Positions 27,265 through 39,845 are shown, counted from the first letter of the stretch. The stretch is 64,000 nt of DNA from Coenobita brevimanus (GCA_032717465.1 CM064715.1:34596382-34660381); one strand, 5' to 3'. Notes: generated by a model from the letters alone, not told the origin. Made by a program: numbers and translations.

Positions 27265-28410
27265 CTACTGAGATGGACGTTGCGGAGACCGAATGGTAAG
27301 GTGAAAGGTGGAATCATCAGCGTACGAGTGGATAGGGTTAGATGTACTGCTTACAAGATCATTGATAAATAAAAGGAAGAGAGTTGGTGATAGGACAGAG
27401 CCCTGAGGAATACCACTGTTGATAGATCTAGGGGAAGAACGATGGCCGTCTACAACAGCAGCTATAGAACGACCAGAAAGGAAGCTATAGTTGAAGGCAC
27501 AGATAGAAGGATAGAAACAGTAAGAGGGCAGTTTGGAATTTAAAGATTTATGCCAGACTCGATCGAAAGCCTTTGAGATGTCAAGTGCAATGGCAAAGCT
27601 TTCGCCAAAGTCCCGAAAGGAGGATGACCAGGAGTCTGAAAGGTAGGTGAGAACATCGCCAGTGGAGCGTCCCTGACGGAACCCGTACTGATGATCAGAA
27701 AGAAGGTTGTTCAGAATAGACTCGAAAACTTTTGAGACGCAGGATGTTAAAGCAATTGGACGATAGTTAGAGGGTTGGGAATGGTCACCCTTCTTTGGAA
27801 TTGGCTGAATAAGAGCAAACTTCCAGCAAGAAGGAAAGGTACAAGTTGAAACACAAAGGCGAAAGAGTTTACCTAGGCAGGGTGTAAGCACAGAAGCACA
27901 GTTCTTGAGGACAACAGGAGGGACTTCATCAGGCCCATATACCTTGTTAATATTGAGGCCAGTGATGGCAGAAAATACATTAGCTGAAGAAATTTTAATG
28001 TTAGCCATGAGGAAGTCAGAGGGGGGAAGTGATGGAGGAACAACACTTGAATCGTCAAAGGTGGAATTGTAGGAGAAAGTGTGCGTGAAGGGATCTGTTT
28101 TATCAGTAGCAGAAATAGCTACAGAGCCATCAGAGTAGAAAAGAGGGGGGAAGGATGATGAGGTAAAGTTGTTAGAAAGGTTTTTGGCAATGTGCCAGAA
28201 GGAGCGGGAAGAACTTGAGTTGGAGAGTTGAGAGCATTTATTACGGATGAAATGATTTTTAGCAGTGTGAAGAACAGACAGCACGATTCCGGGCAGAAAC
28301 GTATAATAGATGTGATTCAGGGGTGGGTTGGCTCCGTTATCTTTTATAGGCCCTCTCCTTGTTGCGGACAGCATTAGAACAAGCGTGATTAAACCAAAGC
28401 TTTCTTGCAT
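27265..28410 (-). CDS. Jockey-like reverse transcriptase, long open fragment
   Basis: A 381-residue open frame holding an RT domain that would copy the element's RNA at a nicked target. Visible motifs are YGPDEVPP (158-165; other copies have YGPDG), KKGDHSQPSNYRPIA (206-220), QYGFRQGRS (241-249), motif A ALDISKAFDRV (275-285), motif B GIPQGSVLSPTLF (333-345) and the catalytic YADD (363-366). A segment between SILN (231-234) and LLSDH is shorter than usual for the family. The frame ends soon after YADD, and the C-terminal part (26500-27260) is broken by stops and frameshifts, so a complete protein is unlikely. The start is the first methionine of the frame and not a demonstrated initiation site. 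Confidence 0.8.
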   Translation of the reverse strand: MQESFGLITLVLMLSATRRGPIKDNGANPPLNHIYYTFLPGIVLSVLHTAKNHFIRNKCSQLSNSSSSRSFWHIAKNLSNNFTSSSFPPLFYSDGSVAISATDKTDPFTHTFSYNSTFDDSSVVPPSLPPSDFLMANIKISSANVFSAITGLNINKVYGPDEVPPVVLKNCASVLTPCLGKLFRLCVSTCTFPSCWKFALIQPIPKKGDHSQPSNYRPIALTSCVSKVFESILNNLLSDHQYGFRQGRSTGDVLTYLSDSWSSSFRDFGESFAIALDISKAFDRVWHKSLNSKLPSYCFYPSICAFNYSFLSGRSIAAVVDGHRSSPRSINSGIPQGSVLSPTLFLLFINDLVSSTSNPIHSYADDSTFHLTIRSPQRPSQ

Positions 28411-28880
28411 TAGTCAAAGGATATGAGACAGGAGTGTATGCTTCCATGCCCGAGAAAATAATCTCCGTAATGCGCAAGGCACACCCAGATAGCTCCCGGC
28501 CATGGAAACAATAATCATTCCAGGAAAAATCAAAGAAGTGCTGCCTGAGGGCCTCCCAATCAGCAGCTCCAAAGTGCCACAGACGACGCTTCTTTGGAGG
28601 GTTCACAGGCCGTACCGGAGCGATAGGACAGGTTAAGTAACGATGAGAAAAGATTGATCGTAAACAGAAAGATTATTTGTTGGAACTCTCTCCAAGGCTG
28701 TCAGGGATACAGATAGGGTGCTGTACAAGCTGCTATAGGTCATTAAGGACAGAAAAGACAGGTGGATCAGTGAAAGGAGAGGGGAGCCAAAGGTGATGGT
28801 GTATATTGAAATCTCCTAGAATAGAAATTTCAGAGGGAGGAGATATGGATAGAATGTGTTCCATCGAGAAGTAAGATAGT
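28337..28880 (-). pseudogene. Endonuclease C-terminal remnant and linker of Jockey-like copy B
   Basis: The minus strand encodes KKRRLWHFGAADWEALRQ and downstream linker (28337-28606), matching copy A at about 16660-16715. Further upstream, ILGDFNIHHH-like sequence around 28790-28830 marks the endonuclease domain. The reading frame is broken, and the N-terminal catalytic part is deleted. Confidence 0.65.
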
Positions 28881-29030
28881 CGAGGATGCTGAAAAATTCA
28901 GCAAAGGGGGATGGTCAGGAAATAGTCCCGAGGGCTGATGAAACGGGAGCTCCAGTTCTCCCTATCATCAGCTTTCCATCCACCTTGGGAGTACTGCCCT
29001 GCTCAACGGGTGCCGCAGTCTACTCCCAGT

Positions 29031-29390
29031 TGTTATTAAAATTCAGAAAACATTGCCGAGAGTGATATGCTCCATTTTGCGAGAAAAAAAAAAAAATGGA
29101 GAAATGAAGTAAAAAAAATAATAGATTTCCACAAAAAGGGGTGGAAAAATTTGAGGTGTTAAAGTTTGATAAGTTCTTATTAACGAGTGGGTCGTCGAAA
29201 AAAGTGAGAAATATAGGAAGGATTTTTTCATCTGTAGTTAAAACTTTAAAATACTATCTCTAGCCTCCTAAATAAATTTCAAAAATTGCCTGTTATGAAG
29301 GTTCGTGACAGATTATAAGCCATGTATGCTTAGGTAAAATAACTCTGAAAGTTGATAATTTGTCTAAAAGGAAATTTAGGGGGTATTAAA
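29031..29390 (-). repeat. HOR2 satellite, inverted unit part 3 (J) up to the inversion junction
   Basis: Minus-strand J landmark near 29245. The orientation changes to plus at about 29385-29395, where type M sequence (CTATGATTAC near 29405, as at 40185) begins. Confidence 0.75.
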
Positions 29391-30516
29391 CTCATGAAAC
29401 GCAAGCTATGATTACTTGTGACGATTTCTTCTTATTACTTCATTTCTCCATGTAGCTGGAAGTCATTTTTTATTTTTCCTATGTGGTATTTTTCACTCTA
29501 AGGAATGTTTTCTGAATTTTTGAAACAATTGGGTATGTTTTCCATCCAATTTAGAGTATTTGTGAAAGTTGCATTTTTAGAAATTTTGAAAAATAAAGTT
29601 TTTATCATTTCAGTAAAAAAATAAATTACTGAAGTAAATGCTTTCTTCCGTAACAGGTTCACAATATGCTTTATTTTTTTACTGTTGACGTCACGGCAGC
29701 GATAAATGAATTAAATCATTTAACAGACCCTTATGCCAAAGTAAAAATCCGAACAATATGCAGACGACATTTGCAACCTTTCAAGTCAACGCTCCTTCAC
29801 CTGCATTTTACCTTTGTATCTGTTATGCACGATGAATCTGCAGACCTGAGGAACAAAATTATAAATGTTCAGTAATTTCATTTATCAATATTGCCATGTC
29901 GTATTTACTTTGTCGTAATATATTTATATATTTTTTTGACTCAAAACCTCGTCAATTCTCTTTTTTACGATTTATCACCGTTCGAAGTGATTTACTTATG
30001 GAAATATTGCTTATGGTCTAAAATGAACCTTCATAATGAGCATGTATTTTTTTTTTTTCATTACGAGGATCAAGATGACATTTTAAAGGCTTGGTTATAC
30101 AGAGAAAAATGTAATCGTGTAAGTAAATATCTCACATATTAGGACAAAGCTCTCTTTCACTGAAACTTTTTGTGCTTAAACACCTCAAATATAGGCTTTG
30201 ATTACGTGTGAATCGATTTCTTCTTATGTTACTTCATTACTCCTTGTAAATGGAAGTTTTTTTTATTTTTTTTATTAGCGGTAATTTTTAACGTGTTTAT
30301 TGAGTTTTTTTTTAAACAAGTGGATATGTTTCCTAACTTACATGAGTACATTTGTAGACACTGCCTATTTATTGTTGTTGCCAAAAAATAAGAGGTTTTC
30401 AGCATCACCCAATAATAGCGGAGGATTTCTTTCGTAACAAGTTCTCAATTGGCACTTTTTTTTTCATTTTTCATGTCACGGCGACGATGAATGAAAAAAG
30501 AATTCATTTTATAGAC
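29391..30516 (+). repeat. HOR2 satellite, plus unit 1 part 1 (end of M, G)
   Basis: Type M tail, then G landmark at 30077. Interrupted by the hAT element. Target duplication TTATAGAC lies at 30509-30516. Confidence 0.8.
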
Positions 30517-31198
30517 CAGGGGTTCTTAACCTGGGGTCCATCGACCCCTTGGGAGTCCATGGATGAGCTTCAGGGGGTCCGTGAAGGTCACTATAATTGA
30601 GAACAATTTCTTGATGCCGTTTGGTATCATTAACTGAAAAAAAAAAAAAAAATCGAGGAGTCTTGAAGAATTCTGGTGTTCATTGACAAAACCCGACGGG
30701 GGTAGCCCCGTCTGGCAAATCAAACTATGGGTAGTGTGATTCCGTTTGCTACTACATACCTTTGTGAGTCAGGGTTTTCAGCGCTTGTTTCTAGCAAAAC
30801 GAAAAGTCGAAATCAACTGGATGTCAGCGATGACATGCGTGTTTCCTTGTCAAAGACCACTCCACTCTTATTCAAGCCAAACAACAACCCTGTCACTGAA
30901 ATGAACTTTGGAGCAAAGTTCTGTTTTCTTTAATTTGCACAAGTTTGATGTATTTCGTTTTTTCATCGATTGGCCATTAGCTTTTCCCTGAAAGAGTGGG
31001 AAACAATTCTTTGTAAAGACAGTTTTATACTTTGCGTATGTCATACACAGCGTGAGGTAGTTTTCAATAAAATAAAGTACATTCATTGCATGCAAAATGC
31101 TGTGTTTATGCTTATGTGCATTTTTGTACGGAAGGGGTTGATAGCTTTCACTAGATTCGCGAAGGGGTCCGTGACTCAAAAAAGGTTAAGAACCACTG
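30517..31198 (+). mobile_element. hAT-family DNA transposon remnant with perfect 8-bp target duplication
   Basis: The ends are CAGGGGTTCTTAACC (30517-30531) and GGTTAAGAACCACTG (31184-31198), a 15-bp terminal inverted repeat with one mismatch, typical of hAT elements. TTATAGAC flanks both ends (30509-30516 and 31199-31206), the 8-bp duplication expected for hAT. The 682-bp body keeps the 3' end of a transposase gene and part of its downstream sequence, so this is an internally deleted, non-autonomous copy inserted into monomer G. Confidence 0.92.
30655..30933 (+). pseudogene. hAT transposase C-terminal dimerisation domain fragment (ZBED5/FAM200-like)
   Basis: The open stretch 30727-30933 encodes PFATTYLCESGFSAL, then RNQLDVSDDMRVSLSKT. 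This matches the signature of the C-terminal hAT dimerisation domain as known from ZBED5-like domesticated and wild hAT transposases. An upstream piece in another frame (30667-30738) reads EFWCSL, the usual lead-in, so a frameshift separates the two. The DNA-binding BED finger and the DDE catalytic core are absent. Not functional. Confidence 0.8.
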
Positions 31199-32466
<1,268 letters not shown>

Positions 32467-32614
32467 ATGTATCTATTACCAGACGCCATAATCCCGTAAG
32501 GGGTGGGCGTTTGACTTTTTTGTCTTATGGGGAGGGGCACTAACATGAAGAGAATCGCAGAACTAAGTTCGAACTCCGGACACTTGTATCAGAGTGCCAG
32601 GCCGCTCCACCTTA
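32467..32614 (-). mobile_element. tRNA-like SINE with RTE-like 3' tail
   Basis: On the minus strand: a head starting near 32612 with GTGGAGCGGCCTGG (A-box-like, about 32597-32610), a B-box-like GGAGTTCGAACTTAG (32563-32577), a short body, and a tail (about 32509-32467) reading ACGGGATTATGGCGTCTGG followed by TAATAGATACATA. That tail matches the RTE-like 3' end at 14020-14060 (ACGGGATTGAGGCGTCTGG then CAATAGATAGATA). A SINE borrowing the 3' end of its partner LINE is an established pattern. Possible imperfect duplication ACTTCATC flanks it (near 32450 and 32614). Confidence 0.65.
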
Positions 32615-33080
32615 CTTCATCTCATTGAGCTTAAAAAAAACCTGATCCTAGCTCTCTTTACTGTGAATAGACTTTTTAATTAAATGTTATTTCATATCTC
32701 AGTATAGATGATTTACGAGTATTTAAAATTTTGCTTAACTGCATTTTTTTTTTTTTTTTCACTTTTGGAAATGTCTTCTGAATTGTTGAAACAATTGGGT
32801 GTGTCCCAAACAATTTAGATTACATTTGTGAAAGTCACAGCATTTTCGCCCCAAAACATGCTGTTTTTAGCATCACTCTCGGACAATAGTTATGAATTAC
32901 CCCTAAAGCCGATGCTTTTTGTCCTTACAAGTTCACAATCGGAGCTATTTTTTATCCTTAAAATTACGTCTATGGTGAATGAAAAAAAGTGAAAAAATGT
33001 AATCTCAAGACAACACTTACAACAGTTACTTTCAATACTCAAGCAACCTACTTATTTGTATCTTTCATGCACTATTCCAG
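32615..33080 (+). repeat. HOR2 satellite, plus unit 1 part 3 (rest of I)
   Basis: Satellite sequence between the SINE and Jockey-like copy C. It includes a poly-T tract at 32746-32759 and the TTCACAATCGG-like block near 32932. Confidence 0.7.
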
Positions 33081-34160
33081 TCCTTCTATCTGTGCCTTCA
33101 TCGCTAGCTTCCTTTATGTTTGTTCTATAGCTGCTGTTGTAGACAGCTAACGTTCTTCTAGATCAATCAACAGTGGTGTTCCTCAGGCCTCTGTCCTATC
33201 ACCATCTCTCTTCCTTTTATTCATAAATAACCTTCTAAGCTGTCCATCTAACCCTATCCACTCATACGCTGATAATTCCACCCTTCACTTTTCAATTCGG
33301 TTCTCGCAACGTCCATCTCAGCAGTTACTTCAACCAACAAGGGATGAGGCTATGGGACACAAATGTCTGACTTGGCTCGTATCTCTGACTGGGGTAAAAA
33401 TAATCTTGTTTTTGATGTATCAAAGACTCAGTTCTTACACCTATCCACCAGACAGAATCGTCCACAAGAGTACCCACTAATGTTTAATAATACCCAGCTT
33501 AATCCTGCATCATCCTTAAACATACTTGGGGTTTCAATCTCTCAGGACTTATCTTGGAACGATCATATTACATCTCTTGAAATATCTGCTTCCAAGAGAT
33601 TAGGTGAACTAAACCGACTCCGTACCTTCCTACCCCTGCACAGTTATTGACTTTATACACGGGTTTTATTCTCCCCTGTGTAGAGAACAACTCTCATGTG
33701 TGGGGAGACTCTCCACATACAGTTCTTCTCAATAGGGTGGAGTCAAAGGCTTTTCGTCTCATCAACTCTCCTCTTACCGGCTCCTTTCAACCTATGTCTC
33801 TCCGCCGCACTGTTGAATCTTTATCTCTTTTCCGTCGCTACTTCAATGGTCAGTGCATCTCTGAATTGTACGACGGACTCAGCAACAAACTCTAATCCCT
33901 TTTCTGTCCAACTCTCTAATGCAAGAGATAACCGTTACTCCCAGTCCTTCATTTATGCAAAAGGTCTTCTCTGGAATGCCTCCCTGTGTCTGTATTTCCT
34001 ACTTCCTATGATCTCCAGTCTTTCAAACGCAGTGTGCCCAGGCATCTCGAAGTGAACGGATCTTGAATTTAGATCTATTTTGTATTTTCTTTTTCTTGGA
34101 AGGCACAGTTTGTGGGCTCCTGGCCTTTGGTTCCGTCTTCCTAGCATTGAAAAAATGTGT
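33081..34160 (+). mobile_element. Jockey-like non-LTR retrotransposon, copy C (5'-truncated 3' part)
   Basis: Begins inside the RT upstream of motif B and runs to the element's 3' end (GGCCTTTGGTTCC near 34122). HOR2 sequence resumes at about 34165. Same lineage as copies A and B. No clear target duplication. Confidence 0.85.
33085..34055 (+). pseudogene. RT C-terminal half of Jockey-like copy C with altered catalytic motifs
   Basis: Conceptual reading shows RT motif B as GVPQAS (33175-33195; other copies PQGS) and the catalytic box as YADN (33264-33278; normally YADD). The next regions, ISDWGKNNLVF (33384-33420) and GVSISQDLSWNDHITSLE (33525-33580), are open in one frame (33363-33650), and ESKAFRLINSP is in another (33647-33895). 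Missing upstream RT, at least two catalytic changes and several frameshifts make it inactive. Confidence 0.8.
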
Positions 34161-34667
34161 TGTTCACTAGTTATACAGATAATAAAAATCCTTTGCAGCT
34201 CAATATTTCTCACTTTTTTCGACAACCCTCTCGTTAATACGAACTTATTGTGCTTTAGCACCTGAAATGCTAGCTCTACGTGAGAATCGATTTCTTTTTA
34301 TAGTTACTTCATGTCTCCTTAAAGATTTTTTTTTTTTTTTTTTAACGCAAGATACAGCTATTCACACTCGCAAATGTTTTCTGAATTTAAAAACAACTGG
34401 GTGTGTAAAAAAAATCGAGTACATTTGTGAACATTTTATGTATAGCGTTTTAGCCCAAAGATAGGTGGCTTTTATCATCACTCCAGTGTAACAGTTTTGA
34501 ATCACTCGTAAAGCCGATGCTTTCTGTCGTATCAAATTTACAATTGGCTTTATTTTAAACCTTGATGTCACCGCTACGATGAATAAAAAAAATTTGAACC
34601 TTTTAATACATCATTTACAAAAATTAATGCCAATGTTCCAACACTGCATTTTTTTTTTTTTTTTTTT
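34161..34667 (+). repeat. HOR2 satellite, plus unit 1 part 4 (J)
   Basis: J landmark CTAGTTATACAGAT near 34168 and TTTAGCACCTGAAATGCTAG near 34254, as at 43330 and 58570. Ends in a poly-T tract where the GC-core module begins. Confidence 0.8.
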
Positions 34668-34709
34668 AATCGCCGGAATTTACGAAGGGGGAGCGATAAT
34701 GTTTTTGGC

Positions 34710-34712
<3 letters not shown>

Positions 34713-34758
<46 letters not shown>

Positions 34759-34777
34759 ATGTGTGTGTGTGTGTGTA
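34713..34777. repeat. (CT)n-(GT)n compound microsatellite
   Basis: CT repeats to about 34757, then GT repeats, at the opening of module copy 2. Confidence 0.97.
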
Positions 34778-35164
34778 TCTATTACCATGATATCTTTTTA
34801 ACGGCTTTACATATCATAATGAAAGCTTAAGGGTATCAAGATGTGGTCAAAATCTTGGACGTTCGGAAATGGGCAGTAGGGGTCAAGGCCAAGGTCACAC
34901 AATGACCGTCAAATGTCAACTAGTTTGGATTGCCCGCCTTTAGCACCATTATTACTGCATCTCAAGAAAGAAATCTTCAGGTTATCAAAATAAGACCAAA
35001 ATCGAGGACGTGTTCGAAAATGGGCGGTCGGGCTCAAGGTAAAGGTCACCAAAATGGCTGCCAAAGGCCAACTAATTTTTGTTCCCTTCCTTAAGCACCA
35101 TTATGTTTCATGAATGTTTTATCAACATGGAACCTTCAGTGTATCAAGATATGGCCAAAAATCT

Positions 35165-35440
35165 TCCGTCAATCCCCGAGGGGGCCGCCACGCTTTGTCC
35201 ACCCTGATGTGGTCGCAGCCCTAGGCCCAACTCGTAAGGGACAACCCCTTAACCTCCCAGTTGGGAGTCGCCCCACGGATCCCTCGTGGAACGCGCCTCC
35301 ACCTGTCATCCTGGGGGACGCTGCCCTACTGCACACCCCGCTGGGGATTTCCCACTCCTACCCACCCTAATGGAGCAAAGGCCCCAGCCCCTCCCGGGGG
35401 GAGAGGCCGAGCTTGTAATTTGGCCCAAAGCATGTTCTGG
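35165..35440 (+). repeat. GC-rich core of module copy 2
   Basis: GC-rich, C-run-rich sequence starting with CCCCGAGGGGGCCGCC. It shares short blocks (GCCCTACTG, GGGGATTTCCC) with the cores at 25265 and 50650 but otherwise differs from them. Overlapping open frames here have no recognisable protein. Confidence 0.8.
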
Positions 35441-35477
35441 CGGGCGATTAGCACTAGGATCCAGAACGCTTTTTTTC

Positions 35478-37084
35478 ATTTCGTTTTGTATCCACTATTC
35501 ACAAGAAATCTACGATGGTGAACAAAATTATAAATATCCATTAATATCATATCTCAGCGCTACAATGTTTACATTCTTCTATAAATTTCCATATCAGTAC
35601 CTTTTCAATTTTTGTTTATAGCATTAATCACCTTTCGAAGTGATTTTCCCTCAGGTGTTACAACGAAGATTCATAATGGGCAAGTATATATTTTCTATTT
35701 AATTAGGAAGCTCAAGCTGCCATTTTAAAGTCCTAGTTATACAGATAGAAGTATAAAGCTTTGAAACTCTAATTCCCTCCCCCCCCCTTTTTTTACGACC
35801 CTCTCATGAACTGAACGTTTCGGTGCATAAACACCTTAAATGTGAGCTTTATTTACGTGTGAATAAATTTCGTCTTATTTGTCATTTCATTTCCTCTGGA
35901 TGGATTTTTTTTTTTTTTTTTCGTAAATGGAACCTTTTCACCCTCAGATATGTTTCCTGATTTTTTGAAAAGATTGTTTCCCAATCAGTATATATTCCAT
36001 TTGAGGAAGTGGCGTAATTAGGATTTTCGTCCAAACTCACGTTCTTTTTCTTAGCATCAGTCCATTTTAATACGTTTGAAATACTCCTACAGAGGATGCT
36101 TTCCTTCGTAACAAGTTAATAATTAGTTCCATTCTTTTTATCCTTGACGTTACGACTACGATGAGCAAAAAGAATGTCGTTTAATAGAGCCTCCTGAAAA
36201 GCTAAAAATACAGTCTCAAGACGACATGTACGAATGTTCATATCGATGTTCCTGCAACGTGCATTTGTTTTTTGTATCATGCACGAGAAATCTGTGGACG
36301 AATCAAGTTATAACTATTTATTATTATCATATCTCGGTATTGCAATGTTGTTTTTGCTTTGTCGTAATAATTTTCTGACCCAATACCTCCTCAATTTTCA
36401 TTTATTTTACTTATCACCATTCGGGAGGGGGGAGCGGGATTTTACCAAAGCAGTTATTGCTGAGGATCTAAGTCGAGCCTTCATAAAGTGCAAATATTAA
36501 TTTTTTTTCAAACTTAGATCGTGACTCAAGACCATTTTCAAGCCCTCGTTTACAGAAAAATAAAACATTCGTTTCTAACTCAAAATTTCTCACATTTTAT
36601 GACGACTTCATTAATTGAAACTTATTGTGCTTAAGAACTTCAGATGTCAGCAATGATTGCGAATGAATCAGTTTCTTATTGTTACATCATATTTCCCAGT
36701 ACTTGGAATTTATTTTTCCTGTGTCATTATTGCACTCAAAAATATCTTCTGAATATTATAATCAGTTGGGTGTATTTCTAATCCAATTTTAAATTCATAT
36801 TTGCCCGCGCTATTTTTACTGTTCTTGACCAAAATACCCGGTTTGTATCATCACTCCAATGAATATTGGATCACTCCTAAACCGGATACTTTCTTTTGTA
36901 ACAAATTTACAATGCGCACTATTTTTATTATACATGACATGGCTACGATGAATGAAAAAAGTCATTTACTAGACCCACTTGCTAAGGTAAAAATCCCTCA
37001 AAAATCTTATGACGACGTTAGAACAGATAATATGAATGCTCCTGCAAGCTGCATTTTTTTTGGGGGGGAGGGGGAGGAGGATAT
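35478..37084 (+). repeat. HOR2 satellite, plus unit 1 part 5 (K, L)
   Basis: K landmark at 35710 and L landmark at 36520 (GTGACTCAAGACCATTTT, shared with 45590 and 51090). No gene. Confidence 0.8.
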
Positions 37085-37216
37085 TTAATTTTTTTTAATA
37101 GAATAAAAAAAAATAACGAATATAAATAACAAATTAATAAAAAAAATAATCCATACACCAAATTACTGGTGTCCTCTGTTCATAAAATATCTGTAACAGA
37201 CCTGAACAGCTGTGGG

Positions 37217-38784
37217 TTAAAATTTGGAGGGAACTCTGGGGAGGCGAGTTCCAGAGAGATGCAGTTCGGGGAATGAAAGAATTCTGATAGGCAGAAGTTT
37301 TGCAATATGGTTGAGTGATATTCCAGTCACGAGCGCTATCAGATGCCCGTGTAGCACGAAGGAAGGCATGGAGAGGTGGCACCATGGACGCAACTTCGTC
37401 TGAGCATTTGCCAAAAAAATATCTAAATGCAAGGGAGGCAACATTCTTACTTGCAGGGGAGGTAGTTTATTTGTAATGGCAAGGTTGTTAATAATTCTAA
37501 CAGCTTTGTTCTGAATCTTTAGTTGTTTTAATGCAACCTCTCCACAACCATTCCACAAAGATGAGCAATATTCAAGCTGAGAGCGCACGACCCTTATAAA
37601 TTATAGCTAACTCTCATCAGCGAAGTTACGGACTCTGTACAATAATCCAAGTTTCTTTCAGCCGGTTTCAGAAAGTGATCTGACATGAGAATTCCAGCTG
37701 AGGGCATTGTTAAGTGAGACGCCAAGAATTTCAATATTTTTGGAGATGAGACATTAGTAGCACTGAAGGTAATGGTCGAATCAGGCTAAACTGTATATAT
37801 TTAGTTTTACTAGCATTAAAAGAGACAAAGTTGTTTTGTCCCCATTCACTGATCGTAGATAGATCTTGATTTATGGAGATGGCTGTACTGAGTTGAGAGG
37901 TAGAGATATTCGACTTTGTAAATGGGTGGCTGTGTGAATGAACTATGTAGTGTTGAGTCATCTGCATATGAGTGAATGGGATTGTGGGTGACATATATGA
38001 GATCATTAATATGAACCAGGAATAGGGTTGGCGCCAGAACTGATCCCTGCGGCACGCCGGCGTTGAGTGAAAAATGGAATATACATCATCTACTTTTACT
38101 CGTATTTTCCTGTCACTAAGATATGAAGAAATCAAAGGAACAAAAAACGTTAGTCCATAGCAAGGGAGTTTGGACAGCAGGGAACGGTGCCATACTCTGT
38201 CGAAAGCTTTAGAAATATCGAGCTACTGCATGAGTTTCTCCATGTAGATCAATTGATTGATGGATGGTATGAGTTAGGAGAGTATGTCAATGGTGGATCT
38301 TTCTTGGCGAAAACCGTATTGTCTATCACTAATTAAGTTGTTGGATTCAAGATGTTTAACAATGTGCTTATTAATTAAAGTTTCAAGAGAAGATGTGACA
38401 GCTATTGGTCTGTAATCAGAGGGGTCAGAGGAACTTCCTTTCTTCGGAATTGGGTGAATATTGGCTTCTTTCCATGAAGTACGTATGCACAGTCTGAATA
38501 ATTTAGCTAGAACAGAGGCAAGTTCAGGGGAACACTTTTTCAAAGCAATTGGCGGAATTCCATCTGGGCCTGGAGCTTTGTTGGTGGGTAAATTGTCTAG
38601 AATGAATTTTACGTATCTTGTCTGTATTTTACGTGGGGCAATTTCGGGAGAGTCAAGTTCTAGTACTGGGACATTCTGGCTGGTATCGTCTATGGTAGAG
38701 TTTCTGGCAAATGCACTGGGAAAGATATTTGCTTTCCCACGCGGGTCATTTGTAACTTTGCCATCTGAAGATTTTAGTGGGTGA
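37217..38784 (-). pseudogene. Reverse transcriptase of Jockey-like copy D, frameshifted
   Basis: Pieces in order on the minus strand: IPKKGSSSDPSDYRPIAVTS (about 38390-38450), DRQYGFRQERST (38290-38330), motif A DISKAFDRVW (about 38190-38222), motif B MPQGSVLAPTLF (38020-38055) and catalytic HSYADDSTLH (about 37955-37985). Then come ISEWGQNNFVSFNASKT (37810-37870) and the C-terminal RSQLEYCSSLWNG (37545-37585). Catalytic residues are intact, but at least three frame breaks separate the pieces. Confidence 0.8.
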
Positions 38785-39057
38785 ATGGATGATGACTTGT
38801 TTAAGTTATTATTGAAAGAATTAAGAGTTGACCAGAATATTCTATTGTCATCAGGGTTGTTAAGTAGTTTTGATGCTTGCTTTTGAAGAAAGTTTGATTT
38901 AGATAGATTTAATACAGCTTTTGCATGATTTCTAGCAATTTTAAGTTGGGAGAGTGATTCAGATGTTTTTTATTTTAAGTTAGAGTTATATGCTAATGAC
39001 TTTTGGGCTGTTGCTCTGGCACAGTTGCCATCAAACCATTTTACAGAGTTCGATCTT

Positions 39058-39845
39058 TTAGTGAACTGTTGACTTGGTATGTAATAAGTCGCAAATGTGG
39101 GACTGGGTAGAATTGGGATCACCAAAGAAGAAAGACTGCCATGGAATGTCAACAAGATAATGTCTAAATCCATCCCAGTTTACCCTATCAAAGTGCCATC
39201 GAGTCACCCTGACGGGTTCAGAACAAGAAGGTGTGGGAGGGTTAACTAATGAGGCTTTGATGAGATTGTGATCAGAGGATCCATGTGGTGATAGTATTTC
39301 TATCCTGTATTGAACTGGATTATTTGTCAAGAATAAATCCAAGAGATGGGCATTATGGTCAGGATTATCAGGTATTCTGGTTGGTTGCTTTACCAGCTGG
39401 GTGAGATTAAACGATTCTGCAAACAGCTCGCACTCTAGACCAGTGTCGTCAGTCCTGGCAGAATGCAGTAACCATTCACCATTATGTATGTTAAAATCAC
39501 CCAAAATGGTATTTTCGGTGCTAAGGGCAAGGTTAAGGTTACTCAACTGAGTGGATTCCGAAGAAGCACTTGGGGAGCGATAAACTGCACAAATATATTT
39601 GGTAATATTTTGACAATTTAGTTTATATAACGAGTAATCAAAACTGGATGAATTGAAATTTAAAACAGTGCCAACTGCATATTGGGATTTGATATAAGAA
39701 CAGGTGCCGCCCTTGTTACGGAAGTTTGTAAATAGATGGTAACCGGGAAAACAAAATGGAGATATATCGGTACAGGGTGAGATTTGTGGTTCTGTGAGGA
39801 AAAGAGCCAGAGGGGATATGGACTGAAGGAAAAAATGAACTGAGT
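39058..39845 (-). pseudogene. Endonuclease (EEP) domain of Jockey-like copy D
   Basis: The open stretch 39058-39546 (162 codons) encodes ILGDFNIHNGEWL, a long middle with DLFLTNNP, and the terminal motif HGSSDHNLI: the N- and H-bearing motifs of the apurinic-type endonuclease of LINEs. Upstream to 39845, in another frame, FLTEPQISP carries the likely catalytic glutamate, followed by FRNKGGTC. A frameshift near 39550 separates the halves. The 5' start is missing. Confidence 0.8.

Larger units (their letters stand above)
26442..29030 (-). mobile_element. Jockey-like non-LTR retrotransposon, copy B
   Basis: A reverse-strand LINE with its 3' end at 26442 and its 5' end near 29030. It contains an RT with a long open frame (27265-28410), an endonuclease C-terminal remnant and, at 28895-29030, a 5' segment also found at 62540-62665. 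Much of the 5' half is deleted, because endonuclease sequence jumps to the 5' segment near 28880. A possible target duplication TTGTTA lies at 26436-26441 and 29030-29035. An A-run near 26487-26505 lies inside the 3' untranslated part. Confidence 0.85.
34668..35477 (+). repeat. GC-core composite module, copy 2
   Basis: In order: ATCGCC start; compound (CT)n-(GT)n (34713-34777); about three ~155-bp tandem units with GGTCAAGGCCAAGGTCAC- and CTCAAGGTAAAGGTCACC-like words (34860-35160); a GC-rich core (35165-35440); CATGTTCTGGCGGGCGATTAG; then a degraded terminal hairpin (about 35448-35470) followed by T-rich sequence. Located between monomers J and K. Confidence 0.75.
37085..39845 (-). mobile_element. 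Jockey-like non-LTR retrotransposon, copy D (second lineage)
   Basis: A reverse-strand LINE with an A-rich 3' end near 37090-37145. It covers an RT C-terminal part, RT, linker and an endonuclease domain up to 39845, where monomer M resumes. Its protein is clearly diverged from copies A-C. Its 5' endonuclease region matches 61890-62345. 5'-truncated and broken by several frameshifts. Confidence 0.85.
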
